NCBI GenBank assembly: GCA_030063045.1
Contig: JAQSEB010000137.1
Coordinates: 744,001 to 808,000, forward strand
Direction: 5' to 3'
DNA length: 64,000 nt
Origin: Pratylenchus scribneri
Lineage: Eukaryota; Nematoda; Chromadorea; Rhabditida; Pratylenchidae
Made by a program: the position numbers and the translations under genes. How positions within the stretch are numbered: position 1 is the first letter of the stretch; each line of letters begins with the position of its first letter. Below are positions 34,001-46,900 of the stretch, piece by piece. A model generated the notes under the pieces. The model saw only the letters and a list, made by a program, of their open reading frames with translations. It did not search any database and was not told the DNA's origin.

Positions 34001-37000
34001 TTACATATTTTCGTATTGGTCAATTCGGCGTTTAGTGTTCCCAGAACGAATTTGACGCAGTGTTTTGTACCGATCGCGTCCGGCACGCTAAAAATTAAAA
34101 TTTAATTTTAATAATTTATTTTGTTAAACCTTATTTTCCATATGCAAAATGTCAAAATTGGTGACCGATTGCTGATTTCGGGCATTGTCCAATTCCTTGG
34201 TCAACATCTAGAAAATATTAAAAATAAATTTATTATTTTTTATTATTTCTCACTTCGAGTTTCTGCTTCAGCGATTGATCCTGTTCCGTCACATTTTGTC
34301 GATCCAATTCCCTCTGATCATAATTGTTCGAATCCCCCTCATGATAAGTGCTCAATTCTTTTTATTTTTGTAATTTATTTTGTTATTTCCATTTTATTTC
34401 ACCCACCAACGTGCGCATTTGTCAAATCGTCGGGTCCATTGAATTCGCCCAACAAATGGCCATTTCCCCCAACTTTTCCATTTCGATTTGCACTGTCAAC
34501 TTCCTCCTTCAATTTGTTCATTTCCGTCGTTTTCATTTTCACTTCGGAACGCATCGCCGACACTTGCGATTCTTGTTGTTCAATTTCGCCCAACAATCGA
34601 TTTCGTTCTTCTTCGCTCATCTGGCATAAAATTAAATATTAAAAAATAATATTTTTTGGCTAAACCGCTCGTTCCGATTGCAATTGATGGGTCAATGAAT
34701 GCAATTCATGCTCTTTTTGTTCCAAAAGACGTTTTGCCTGAATTCAATTTTTTATTTAATTTTCAATTTCAATTTTACCTCATTCAATTCATAAATTTGG
34801 TCTTCAAGGCGATGAATTCGATTCTGGGCCATTTCCAACTCTCGTTGTGCCTCTTCCATTTCCTCCTTCATTTGCATCATTTTTGCCTCATATTCTTGCT
34901 GCTTTTGTTCAGCCTGTTCCCGTGCATTCATTTCTCGTTGCAATCTAATTTAATCAATTTTTACCATTTAAATATATTTTTCTGTACTAGTACTTGTCAG
35001 TTATCCCCTTGCACATTATTTTGAAATGAAGAGTCCCCCTTATGGATGATTAGGATTAGGGTTGCGGATACTGTAGATGATACGCTATCCCTTGATGACC
35101 TTAGCTCTATACCGCCGGATGGGACACGATCAACTGGGCGATATTCCAACTGGGCGATGGCGCTTGTAGCTAATTAAGGGCCAAACCGATATCAATGATT
35201 TTGGTATCAAATTACAGAGCGCACTTCTGGCTATAGATAGATTTAAAATTTACTTGGATAGGTTTAGATTTGGTGGAATTATGTTCAAAAAACCATGAAA
35301 AATTCGCTAATTTATAAAGCTAGTCTTATTTAATGGTTTTAAGTACTACTCTGCTAATTCTGAACCAAACCAAATAAGTTTTATATCTATCGATAGCCAG
35401 TAGTGCGTTCTTTAATTTTATATCAAAATCATCAATTTCGGTTCAGCGCTTAATGAGCATAAGCTTCGTCGCCCAGTTGTAGCGTACCGTATCGGATGAC
35501 TCATGGGGTTACCCTTTACCGATATCTTTCCCCAATCGACTCAAAAAAATTTGCATGTGGATAACCGACAAGCACACATTTTATTTGTAATTCAACCTTT
35601 CCTGCTCCAATTGTCTCTGAATTCGCTCCTCCTTTGCCTGTTGTTTCATTTGTTGAACTTCAATTGAATCCGGTTTTCGACGACGCATATATAATTCATG
35701 ATTTCCCATGCACAATGCCTAATATTAATTTAATTTTTATGATTTATTTATTCAAAAATTTACCAAAATTCGCTTATTAATGCGCAATCTTGGGGCATAG
35801 AAGACAAAATCCTAATTTAAAAAATTGAATTTTGGCCAAATTCACAATGAAACCTGTGATTTCTTGTCCACTGGTTTAATCACGAATTTCTTGTCATTGA
35901 ATGAAATATTCCTGATTTCGGACCAAGGGAAGCCAACTTTTGGGCTAAGTTTGTCATTTTTGTCATAAATGTTCAGCCCGAGGGCATCCACGCCCAAATA
36001 CAAATCAGTCGACTTTTTGTTCCGAATTTCAAAATACTGTGGAAAATATTTTGGGTAAATTATTTAAACATTTTGGTCAATTCAACGCACATTGACCCCA
36101 TACATATCCAAATCCTGGGCAATCTTCAAATATTCCAGCATTGCCGTCTCCCGATTCATTGCCCGATGATCGGCCCACCAAACCATCACTCGATTTTCCC
36201 ATTCGCTGATGTTCATTTTGAACTGAATAAAATTAATATTTTTTTTCGGTAATATTCGTAAAGGTTTTTTGGGTCAATTGGGGAAAAGATAACAGTGACC
36301 AACATGGTTCATCCGATATAGGTTTAGGGCCATTCAAGGATAGGTTATCATCCCATGTATCCGCAACCCAAATCCCAATTACCCATAAGAGGGACCCTTC
36401 ATTATTTCACACCTGGATTCTGGATCTGGACATAGATAATATATAAAGTACTATTATTTCCAATCCATTTTATGCCCTTAGGGTTTTTTGGATCAAATTG
36501 GGCATTCTTTATGGTAATTATTTTATTTTCTATGGTGTTTCCTATTCTTATATTCAGTATTATGATGCGAGTATGATAAGATAAATGTTCAAAAAGATAT
36601 CATTTTGAGCTGAACTTATTAGTTACTTTATGCTCTTATTAGGAATTTTAGATCAAATTGGACATTCTTATTCTTCTCTTTATGACTTATGGTATGCTCT
36701 ATGTTCATTCTTTTCATGTATTAGGTATTTACGATCATTTTTGAGATTTTGTCAAAATAAATGCTCAACAAATTAGCATAAAATTAACCTGATTGATCAC
36801 TCGCTGTGGAAGGAGCCGATCATTGGCCAAAAAGCCGAGAATATGCTCATCCTTGAATGAATGCCAATTTATACTTAATTAATGGCGAAAATAACCTTGT
36901 TAAAATCTCCATATTTTGCCTGCATTGCATAGGATGCCAACAAAACTGCTTGATCCGGTGGGCAATAGATTTCATCCGTCAAAATCAAATCCTTCACTTG

Positions 37001-37518
37001 CAAATAGAAAAGACGCTAAAAATGGAATTAGTTTTATAATTTAATTTAAAATTATTAAAATTACCAAAGTGACATCCTGAATGAGTTCATTAGTAACATC
37101 TAGTTAAAAAATAAAAATTATTTTTCCTGTCAATTCCCCAATTACCCTCGGGGTAGAATTTTGCCCGAAATTTGAACTGTAAAATTGGCTCCTTCTTCAC
37201 ATCCTGTTTGAGCACTTTCTAATGAGAAAAAATGGGCGAAATTAGTATTTTCAAAAATTGACATCTATTCAACCTTGTTCAACTTCAGCCATGAAGTGAA
37301 TCCTTTTGTGTCGATGTATTGGAGGCCAAAATACCAAATTTCACGAAGATTGATTGTTTTGACCACTTGATCGAATAGCTGTTTGCCGGATGTGGACGGC
37401 TGAATCGAAAATTCCAATTCCGCATCCATCGTAGTGACCCGAACATTGATCTTTATTTTTAATGGGAAAATTCAATACATAGTCCTGACTTAAATTTACT
37501 GACCGCATTTTTTGACAT
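34001..37518 (-). CDS. erm-1: Ezrin/radixin/moesin protein ERM-1
   Basis: Sixteen exons (37518-37504, 37450-37274, 37218-37146, 37099-37065, 37015-36896, 36851-36789, 36222-36091, 36036-35854, 35811-35764, 35718-35597, 34944-34779, 34737-34666, 34620-34411, 34313-34254, 34207-34130, 34087-34001) give 546 residues. The FERM domain covers about residues 4-295 ([85 protein letters not shown]). A coiled-coil rod follows, then the C-terminal actin-binding tail [19 protein letters not shown] ending YENM, with the regulatory Thr of KTLR. ERM proteins link membrane to cortical F-actin; in C. elegans ERM-1 builds apical lumen membranes (established). Length matches the family. The first coding exon has five codons. 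Two long introns carry inverted copies of one repeat family. Confidence 0.96.
35009..35520. mobile_element. Foldback (MITE-like) element in erm-1 intron
   Basis: Around the centre, CCAACTGGGCGATGGCGCTT at 35147 pairs with the complement of the stretch ending at 35484 (CAACTGGGCGACGAAGCTTA when reversed), and CTGGCTATAGATAGAT pairs with CTGGCTATCGATAGAT. Outer sequence at 35012-35110 is matched, inverted, at 36310-36415 in another erm-1 intron. Confidence 0.75.
36300..36420. repeat. Inverted partial copy of the 35.0-kb element, plus adjacent direct repeat
   Basis: Read on the - strand, AATGAAGGGTCCCTCTTATG and GGTTGCGGATAC match 35020-35075. Just downstream, GGATCAAATTGGGCATTCTT (36490) and AGATCAAATTGGACATTCTT (36650) form an imperfect direct repeat about 160 bp apart. 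Confidence 0.65.
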
Positions 37519-40452
37519 TTTTGCAGGGAGAAAATTTGTGTTATTCTTTGCACAAATTTGAAGGAATAATTAATTAAATTTACAAAAAAAAGTTTCAAAC
37601 CTTTAAATATGAAAATTGGAAAAGTTTTTATTAGAGGTATTCATGGAAACAAGAACAAAACAATGAGGATGGAGGGCTGGAGGGTGGAAAAGGTGAAAGC
37701 CATTTATTCCGATATTAAATTTGTGATATTGGATTTAATTTAGGAATTTTTTAAGCTTATTAGAATTAATCCTTCAGGCAAAATTCTTCAAAAAAATGTG
37801 TTATAAAAAGTAAAAACATTTTACGCTTTCATATGTAAATTTGGGAAGGATAAAATTGCAATTGTGGAAAAACTGTGCAAGAATCCATAAAAAAATCCAT
37901 TTGGTTATCATAATCATTGGATGAAAAGTTTTTATTGTGTTATATAATGGCTTTTTTGTTGGGCGCAACAAATTCCAATTTGATGAATTTTTATCATTTT
38001 GCGTAGGTGGGGATTGAGTGGGTTTTTTTCCATTTTACCATAAAATTCCAGCCCTCAAATGTTATCAGCAATGGCCAGGAATTTACCTCAAACTAATCAT
38101 TTTGTGATGGGGAATTGGCAATGAAGAAGGAAAGAATTATACAAATATTACTCAAATAAATGGATGGAATAGATTGATTCGTGTTTTTTTTTGGGTTCAT
38201 CATCATTTTTCTTCAATTTTCCCTTTCATTTTCTATTTATGGCCAATTTATTTATTTCACAAGGCCATCTCCACCTTTTCCCCTATTGGCTTCGGGTGGG
38301 AATGATTCATCCAATCCATCATCTCCATTTAATATTGGTAAAGGTAAAAAGAATATTGGTCATGGGAATGGGGAATTGGTGAATGAAAATTAAAAGTCTC
38401 TGTTTACTTTTTCTCCCCAATTAACCATTTTATATAATTTATTTTGATGGAAATGGACAGGATTTATTAATTTATTTTGATCAGATGAAATTGATAAAAA
38501 AATCATTTTGACTTCAAATTTTTTATTTTGATTTTGGGGCATTTAGTTAGAAATAACTTAGAAATTTACTGTAGCATAACGTCTTCTCTATTGTGTCACT
38601 CAGGCAAAATATGAATATAGCCCGAGGGAGAGTCATTTTTTGGATGCTTGCCAAGGAGATGGATGGGAAAGTCAAGGTCATCAATAGAATGAACGGGAAG
38701 AAGGGAAGGGAATGGCTACGCGATGTCTTCATATTTACAAAAAAGTTGGCATTTTTTCCGACCTATTTAAGTGCCAATAATATTGGCCGAATTTTGTGAA
38801 GGCAGTGGTTTTGAACCAAATGCCAAATTTTGCAAAAATGATAAAAAAAAAATAATCAAATTGAATTAATAAAATTGAAAATGAAGCTGTGAAGGAAAGG
38901 AGGATTATATTATAAAATGAAGAGGGAATTGATGAAAACCGAAAATGGAAACGCCGGCGAAAATCACTCATAACAACGGTTTATGGGGACGGAGGTGGTT
39001 ACTTTTACGGGGAAAATTGAATGGACGGATCAATACGTATTAGGAGGGGAAAAAAGGAAGAAGAAGAAGATTGGATGAGGAGGATGGACGGACGGACGAA
39101 GATTGTACAAAAGTCATCGGAGGAGGAGGAATGGACAAAATGAATGGAGGAGCGGCGGTGGTGAATGGGGACGGAGAGGGGGGCCAGCAACACAGTGGTT
39201 GACGACCGGCGGACGACCCAACGACGACGAAAACGAAGCCGACGGACGGTCCCCATTCTCCCAACCACCGCCCAATCCATTCTCCATTCCCATATAAAAA
39301 TTTTGCTGAAAGCTCTGAGGGATGGGAAAGCTTGTAAAAATCAAATAAAAATATACATAAAATGGTCATAAAATAATAAATAAATAATAATTTCTTCATT
39401 TTGCTTCAGGCAAAATCAGATTGTTAATATGGAATACAGAATATTAAATGATGCCTGAAGGCAAATTTGATGCCTCTTTCTTATTCCCAATACTTGGAAT
39501 TGAATTTTTTTTTGAAAATAAAAAAACAATTACAAAAAATCATTCAGATGAAAAAATTGACAAAATATCTTAACCAAAAAACAAGCTCACTCAATATCGA
39601 TGATTATGATTAATTTTATACCTGGGTTATGGTAAGGGATAGGAAGGGAGAGGGGGGAAATAATGATTAAATAAATAGGAGAATAATCGTGGAAATGATT
39701 TAATAAAAAAATGGAATTGCATCTGGCACGCACAATTTAATATTGCAAAAGATTTTATGCAAATCCAATGCAGAGAGGACGAGAAATGGGCAATCAGCAA
39801 AAAAAATTTGAATATGTTTGGATTATTTTTTAAAGTTTAAATTCAATAGATTGATTGAATGGTGAGTTTTTAGTTATGTTTTTTATGAATAAAATAATTA
39901 ATTAATTATATTGTTGTATTAATAACAGTTTCTTGGTTATTTGAAAAAAATTATGCAATTTTTTGAATTTGCAAAACGGTCAACGCTTTTTGCACTGACT
40001 AGTCTGAGTTTAGTTATGTTTTTAATGTTTGAAGTAAATTAATTAATTAATCATCTTGTTGTACTAATGCCAGCTTTCTCTGTTATTTAAAAAATTGATC
40101 GAATTTTTTGCAAAAAGGATGATTTGCAAAAAAGCCAACACTTTATGCATTTACTAGTCTGGTAGGATAAAAAGACTGTCTAGTGTCTAGGACAATAATT
40201 TGGCCAGACAATCACACTTATTACCTTTTTTGATTGGATGGAGTCTGTGCCATTTGCAGAAACAGAATGAGACTGATCAAAAATAGGAAAAATCTGTCTG
40301 AAAACTCAGTCTTATTTGAGGATAATTCACAAAAAAGTGTAGCCCATTTGCTATAATTTTTTGTAGTTTTTATAAAATAATAGTCAATAAAATCACATAA
40401 AATTGATCTAAATTATATCAATTTAGGTATATATTTTTTATTTATATTATTT
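37519..40452. other. Intergenic; GC-rich patch and a tandem duplication
   Basis: This covers the erm-1 upstream region and the gap to the NETO-like gene. 39005-39290 is unusually G-rich on the + strand (GGAGGAGG, GGCGGTGG, CGACGACGAAAACG) and is followed by CCATATAAAAATT near 39290, resembling a promoter, yet no good gene follows on either strand. Open frames through it are low complexity. A roughly 150-bp tandem duplication lies at 39864-40161. Confidence 0.45.
39864..40161. repeat. Diverged tandem duplication (two copies of about 150 bp)
   Basis: Copies begin TTTTAGTTATGTTTTT (39867) and GAGTTTAGTTATGTTTTT (40006) and end at ACTAGTCTGA and ACTAGTCTGG. Both hold TTGTTGTAYTAAT and a CAACRCTTTWTGCA motif. 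Confidence 0.75.
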
Positions 40453-42880
40453 TTAAATAACTTTAATCATTTCTGGCTTTTGTGAATCTTTATCTTGCTG
40501 CTGTTTTTCTTCTTGCAAATTGGTCATCATTTGTTCTTCTCCTTCTCCTTCACTTATTTTTTGACGCACCAAAGTTGCCCTTCTTTCGTTTCCTAACAAA
40601 GGGGATGAATAATTTGTCAATTGTCGCCCAAATAAATAAATTACCCTTTCTTTTTGCCATTTCCCCATTCGGAATTGGCCCATTATTTGTATTGTTGTTT
40701 GGATTCTGTTGGCCACAATTTGCATGATGTTCATGAAGTGATAAATCCGACAATGACCATTCCTCGTCAAACTTAAATAAATAGTACAAATACAAATCAA
40801 TTTAATAATTTTTATTAATTAATTTCGATTTAATATATTTTTAGTAATTAAATTCAATTTAATATATTTTTATTAAATTTGAATAAAACGATTTAAATTT
40901 CGATAATTTTTAAATTTATTCAATATTTATAGTATTGTTAAATATAATTAAATTACAGATTTGCTCATTGCCACCAATTTATTCAGTAAATTTCGATGGG
41001 ATTTTCCAGCTAAAAATCAAAAATATAAATTTATTTATTTATTATATTGTACCATCCGCTGAGCATCGACTTGGCCTATGGGATTGGCCAACAACAGGAT
41101 TTTCGGTAACGAGGGAACTTGCCCGACTTTTGATGAAAATATTTCGACCTCTTTTTGGGGATTAAAAAAATGAAAATATTATTTAAATTAATTTTACCTG
41201 GCAAATGCATGTGGCCTCTTTTTGCATGGTTTATAATAGAGACAAAGTACGGTCACGGCAAATGTTAAAATTGCGAGTAAAATTAACAGTGGAAGATGGC
41301 CGGAACGATAAATGGCACCGAATGGGTCAAATGCTTTGGAATTAATTAATTAAAAAATATTAAATATAATTAATTCACTCCAATTGCAATTGATTTCATC
41401 GCGTCGATAAAGACAATTTGTTCGCCCATTACAAACCAAGGCTAAAAATGGAATATTAAAAATAGAAAGATTCGGCGAACATTTTGGAATGCAAATTTCA
41501 TCGCCGCAATCGAATAAATCAAATTCACTGCAATTTGGCACTATTTTAAAATAAATAATAATTAAATTATTATTTAATCGCTTTTTACATTTTAAATAAG
41601 TTGAAAAGAGTATACTCAATCGGGAAGCAAAAAAATGTGCTTCATCCTGGATAAAAAGGCGCAAATAAACGAGGGACTGAATTATAAAATTAATTAGTTA
41701 ATTTTATTCATTCAAATATTTGACCTCTCCTGTATAAATATGGGTAGCCGTCACCCCGCAAAATCGTCTGAAAGGCACTGCGGCAAATTGTCCAGTGTAT
41801 AATTCCAGCGAATTTTCCAAACACTGATTCGGTGCGCCCATTTCGAATTCCTCAATGAAAAGGGCAATTTGAAGCCATTTTGGCACATAAAAATATTTAT
41901 TAATAAAAAAATATAATATTAAATAAAAAGTTACTTCAATTTGCCAAACGCATTCCGTCGGTTTTCCAATTTTTTTATTCTAAAAAGAATAAAAATAATT
42001 TAATAATATTTTCATTTACCTCATAAAATTGTGCAATATCATCCGATTTAATATATCCATCCAATGGTCCATTCAATTTAAAATGGCATTCTATAAAAGT
42101 TAAAATATTTTGTATTGACATTTGAACACCTTTTATTTGATAATTTGAAGGAATAATGGATTTTATGGCCATTTCCTTTCGGACAAATTCAAAATCAGCC
42201 AAAAATCCTCTATATTCAAAAAGGGCATCACTGTGGAACCAAACCCGTAAATGGCCGGATTTTGCTAAAATTTCGAAATTTGGCACTCGCATTCCACAAA
42301 GACGGGCCAATAAAGGGGAAAAGGGGAATTGGCCATCACGAAATTCCTTAAATTAATTTAATTTGAATATAATTTCGAATATTCACTAGAAAATCATGGG
42401 GACAATTATAGGCTGATATTCTTTCTTCATTTGCATATGGAAATTCATAAGCCGATTCAATCTATAAAAAAATATAAAATTTAATTAAAATTCTTATTTT
42501 AATTTTACTTGGAAAATATCTCGAAATCGAACGACAATATTATATTCTTTTGGTGCTATTAAAAATAATTATATAGAAATAAGAATTAAATTTATTTGGA
42601 ACCATCAATAATTCGAATGCAATCCACATTTTGTGGATATTTTTTTGGGAATCCAGGACTGCTTAATTCATTCAATCGTTTTATCGGGTTTTTGCCATTT
42701 TTTGTTGGGCAATAATCGTCCATTGATTTAACTTGTAATTTAAAATAATAAATATAATTAATTTTTAATGAATTTACCTTCCAGAAAAACAATTGAATAT
42801 AATAGAAATAAATTTGAAAAAATGTAAAATTTATTTGAAAAGAATTTAAAATTTGTGAAGAAATAATTTTTTATTAGCAT
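40453..42880 (-). CDS. NETO/SOL-2-like CUB-CUB-LDLa transmembrane protein
   Basis: Fifteen exons (42880-42778, 42731-42603, 42555-42509, 42461-42387, 42346-42130, 42090-42020, 41979-41725, 41676-41589, 41540-41481, 41441-41379, 41333-41198, 41126-41053, 41009-40957, 40771-40645, 40592-40453) give 545 residues. Order: signal peptide ([14 protein letters not shown]), CUB 1 ([16 protein letters not shown] ... NCPHDFLEFRDG ... LARLCG ... LRVWFHSD), CUB 2 ([14 protein letters not shown] ... TECVWQIE ... [10 protein letters not shown] ... RRFCG), one LDLa module ([17 protein letters not shown] ... VCNGRTNC ... DEINC), TM helix [20 protein letters not shown], and a cytoplasmic tail of about 140 residues rich in charged residues. 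This architecture is that of vertebrate NETO and C. elegans SOL-2, auxiliary subunits of ionotropic glutamate receptors (established). Exon 7 contains a 48-nt intron-like insert (41887-41934) lacking a 3' AG. Confidence 0.85.
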
Positions 42881-43590
42881 TGCAGAATAGTTCGATATTT
42901 TCTGACATTTGCTTGAAATGGCGAATAAAAATTAATTTGTATTTTTAAAATTCCTGAAAATTTTATTCATAAAATTATAATAAAATAAGTATAAAAAAAT
43001 AATAAAAAAAATTCAAAGGAAAAAATACAACACGCTGCGGGAGGCGTCAAATCTTATTTGTGTTTTTTGGCCGCAAATTGGCCAAAGCATTGAAAGAAGG
43101 GAATGGAAAATGGATTGACCGACATCCGACTCGACAATCCATTCAGGCACATTTCGCACTTCCTTCCCTTTCTCGAAGCTAAAAGAGGAAATTCCCTTGT
43201 GTCTTGGCCAAATAGTATATTCACCACATTTTTTTTGCTAATGAGCTCGTTGTGAAAATTTCAACTGTTTGGATATTTTTGACAGATTTATAAAAAAAAT
43301 AAAATTATGTATATCATTATAATTCAACTTAATTAATTTTGAAAATATTTAAAAAGAATAAGGTAATTCTAAAATGCCTTTTTCACAATTGATAAAGATG
43401 CGAGAATGCTGGGGAGAGACAATGCTAAAATTGAAAGAAAATAAATAAAATGAAGGATAGAGTCTTTGCCCTTTCTCCATCCATTATCTGCTTCCCATAA
43501 ACAAAATGTCAAATTGATAACTCACTTCTATATATACGAGTTCAATTTTCCGCCTCATTTGTCGATCGCTTGGGCCGGTTGTGCCCTCAA

Positions 43591-43950
43591 ATGGCTGAGG
43601 AAAGCGCCGCATGGGCAGCGAAAGTTGTGAGTGTCCCGTTCCCATTGGCTAGATCACTACCAGAAGAAGGCTCAGTGGTGACTGGTGACGTTTACTGTCT
43701 CAAGTGAAGCCTTTACCAGTACAGTAACTTGGGAAGGATTGACTTGGGACAGTAAAATTTACCTTGAGCCTTCTTCTGCTAGTGGTTTGGACAACGATGA
43801 CAACAATTCGGGAAAGATGCCATTTGCTCCTCACTGCCATCTTCCACAACTCTAAATCAGAGATCTAAACACTGTCGGACAGAAATGTCAAAAAGTGCCT
43901 CGCCTTCCAATGAAGCAGGCGATCGAGCCAACTTTTTACTTACAATTTAG
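43591..43950 (+). CDS. Doubtful two-exon small protein (41 residues)
   Basis: Exon 1 (43591-43626) encodes MAEESAAWAAKV and ends at the strong donor GTGAGT. Exon 2 (43861-43950) follows an acceptor CTAAATCAG in phase and encodes a Ser/Arg-rich tail that stops at 43950. A TATATATA run lies about 55 bp upstream. The intron contains the 43.66-kb foldback. There is no family resemblance; it may be the start of a longer transcript or chance. Confidence 0.25.
43655..43786. mobile_element. Small foldback element
   Basis: CACTACCAGAAGAAGGCTCA pairs with TGAGCCTTCTTCTGCTAGTG at 43764-43783. Inner ACTGTCTCAAGT pairs imperfectly with ACTTGGGACAGT. The composition is much more GC-rich than the flanks. 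Confidence 0.75.
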
Positions 43951-46900
43951 TTTGGATATAATTTATTTATTTTTTAAAGTAAAAATAAGTATTAATTTAG
44001 AAATTCGAATAAATCTATGTAATATTCGGAATTCGTTCAACTTTTTTACTTTTATATCCCCTCAATATTCCAAAAATGAAATCATCAAATCAACAGCACA
44101 ATGGAAATTCAAGGCAACAGATGCCATCTGCCACAATATTGAAAATATGATGAATAAAAAAGTTTTTTGCACCTGGAAAATTAATTTATTATTTTAGTTA
44201 AATTGACATTGTCTGAATTTCTGTCCACTTTTCCAAGTATTTACCATGTGAATTTTATATGAATTAAATGAAAATGAATCAACATCCGCCTCTTCGTCTG
44301 CTGACTGACCTGACTTTTATAAGGAAAAATGTTCTTATCAAAAAGGAAAACAATGATTAAATTCTTCTTGTTTTCATCATTCATTTTGCAAACTTTAATC
44401 TCATTTCACAATTATTTTATATTCCAATGAAAACAATAACATTTTTGATCTTTAGTATAAGACCAAATCCTTATAAAAAATTATTAATTCAATTTTTCAT
44501 CCATTTCCATTTTTGGGGAAGCCATGCCAACTTTGACTTTTCCTTCTCTTTTGCATTTCCGTTTTAGTTTTCATTTCATCCTTTTTTGACAGTTGGATTA
44601 TTTATAGTAACCTCCTTTTTTGTTTTACATTTTTTGGCTTCCACCTATGCTCCAACCTCACCACCCCAACATCATTTGCATATTTTCCAGAAATGTTTAA
44701 ATTTCAAGAATATTTTTAATTTATTTCATTTATTTTTTTGCCATCAAATGAAAATTTTTTTATTTAAAATTTAATAATCTTAATTATTTCTAATCCTTAT
44801 TAATAAATTTGAGAAGATTTTGATTTCATTTCTTTTGTTTTCTATTGGGAACATTAATCAAATACATTCAATTATTTTTTTTTATTTCTCAATAACTCAT
44901 CAATCCCAATTAAATTATCATTTTAATAAAAAAAATGAAAATTTTTGAATTCACTTTTTTTAATGCCAAAAATGAATAGTAATTTGTAAAATGACGACAA
45001 ATTACGATGATGATATTCAATGCTCTTCCCCCTTCCCTGCCAATTATGGAATACGATATGAATTATGCCTCTGGAAATATTTTGAGAAATTGGAAAAAGT
45101 AAAATTCCTCAAATAAAGTACTCAAATATGTTATCTAAAAATAGAATTGCCTCCTCTTTCCATTCATTCACAAAAGAATTCACCTCAACTTTTTTGTTCA
45201 TCCACTTCATTTATTACACTTTTTCATTATCATTCATTTATTCACGCAAATTATGCAAATGGTTGACATTTCCATTAAAAATGGGAGAAAATACTCCTCC
45301 AATTGCCGCCCACCTAAAAATCCTCAATTTACCCACAAACAAAGAAAAAAAAGTCACGCATTTTCGTAAAAAGAATAACCGAATTTATACAACTTAACCG
45401 ATATTTTATATAATTTAATCAAAGTGCATTGTAACTAAATTATACATTACACAATAGTTTGGCCAATCAAATATATTTACATTTTTCGCTCAATTTTGGT
45501 GCCATTTTTCCCTCTGCTCAAATTTATTCATCTTTGACTCAAATAAATGTTTCATTTTTTCTTCAACCAAAATACAAAATAACAAACAAAAAGATGCACA
45601 AGCAAAAAGAACAAATCTAATTCAAAATTCATCATAGCTCATAGCACAAGTCAATGCCCCAATTGTTTCCATCAAAAATGTGCCATCTTTCCATCTAACC
45701 TTCCATTTTCCATTTCATTTCCGCTTCATTGAATTCACCCATTTTGGATGCAAAAATTCGAGCCATCATTTCCCATTGATGGAAATGGATATTCGTGGCC
45801 AAATGACATAAATATGGACGAATATTTGTCCAAGACTGGGGGTCAACATTTTTTGGGCAAATGTGAAATGTCCGATCTTTAAGGCCTTGAATTTTCCAAG
45901 AAAATGAAACATTTTTGTGCTATTTTTTGTATATTATTGTCCCATTCTGCCGTAAAAAATTGTGAAAATATTTTAATTAAATTTGAAGAAATAATTCTCT
46001 AAAAAAATTCCTACATATTTACAAGTTTATCGGAATTATTTATTCTAAAAATAAGCTTTTCCTTTCCATTAAATATAATTTTATTCAAAAGAATTGAAAA
46101 AATATAAGGAAAGACAAAACAACAAAAAGATTTGTATTTACAATTCAAATTTTGGCTTTTGATTTTAAAACTTTGGGAAAATTATTTGATAAAAATTAGA
46201 CCAAAATTTAATATATTTCATGGAATTTGTCCTCATAATTCTTCAAATCATTTTATTAATTATCAATTTATTTTCCCATCCATCCAAAAAATGACCCCAA
46301 ATATCATAAAAAAATGCCCTTTCATTTCCCACAGTCATTTTCAACGAAATAAGGCTTTCCTCTTTTTTAATTAATTTTTATAATATAAAAAAGGCCACCC
46401 AATCTTCGCTCATCATCATTTCCCAAAAGACCCCCAACCCACATCTCCAAAATATTCATTTAATTTCCGGCTAGATGAAGCCTTGAAAAATGCAAAAAAT
46501 GAATTTTTAACGGAAGGAAAAACTGAAAATGGCTAATAAAATGATTAGGAGAAGCCAAAAAAATGCACATTTTGGCTATAGAATAAATTAATCCAAAGAA
46601 AATTGGAAAAAATGAATGAATAATGAATGGCATTTTTTGCAATGAAATTTGCAGAATTGCCTCCAAGTCAAATTCATTCTAATTTCCATTAAATATACCT
46701 ATTTCTGAAGCAAATTCCCTGAAAATGGAATCAAAACATAAAAATATAATCGTCTATGAATATTAACAGTATTGTTCTGCCTTCTGCAAAGACTAATAAT
46801 AGCAGCTGAAAATTCTAAAATCTAGATATATTCCAATATAATTTCATGCCTAAAAATTATTTATTTATTGTAAATATATCAGAAATTGAATAATTAACAT

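Noticed and set aside
34121..35024. + strand frames of 173 and 122 codons
   Set aside because: They are antisense to erm-1 coiled-coil exons, whose codon bias leaves the other strand open.
39005..39399. Several frames on both strands in the G-rich patch
   Set aside because: Composition-driven Arg/Ser/Pro-rich frames in all phases; none shows a start context, domain or splice partners.
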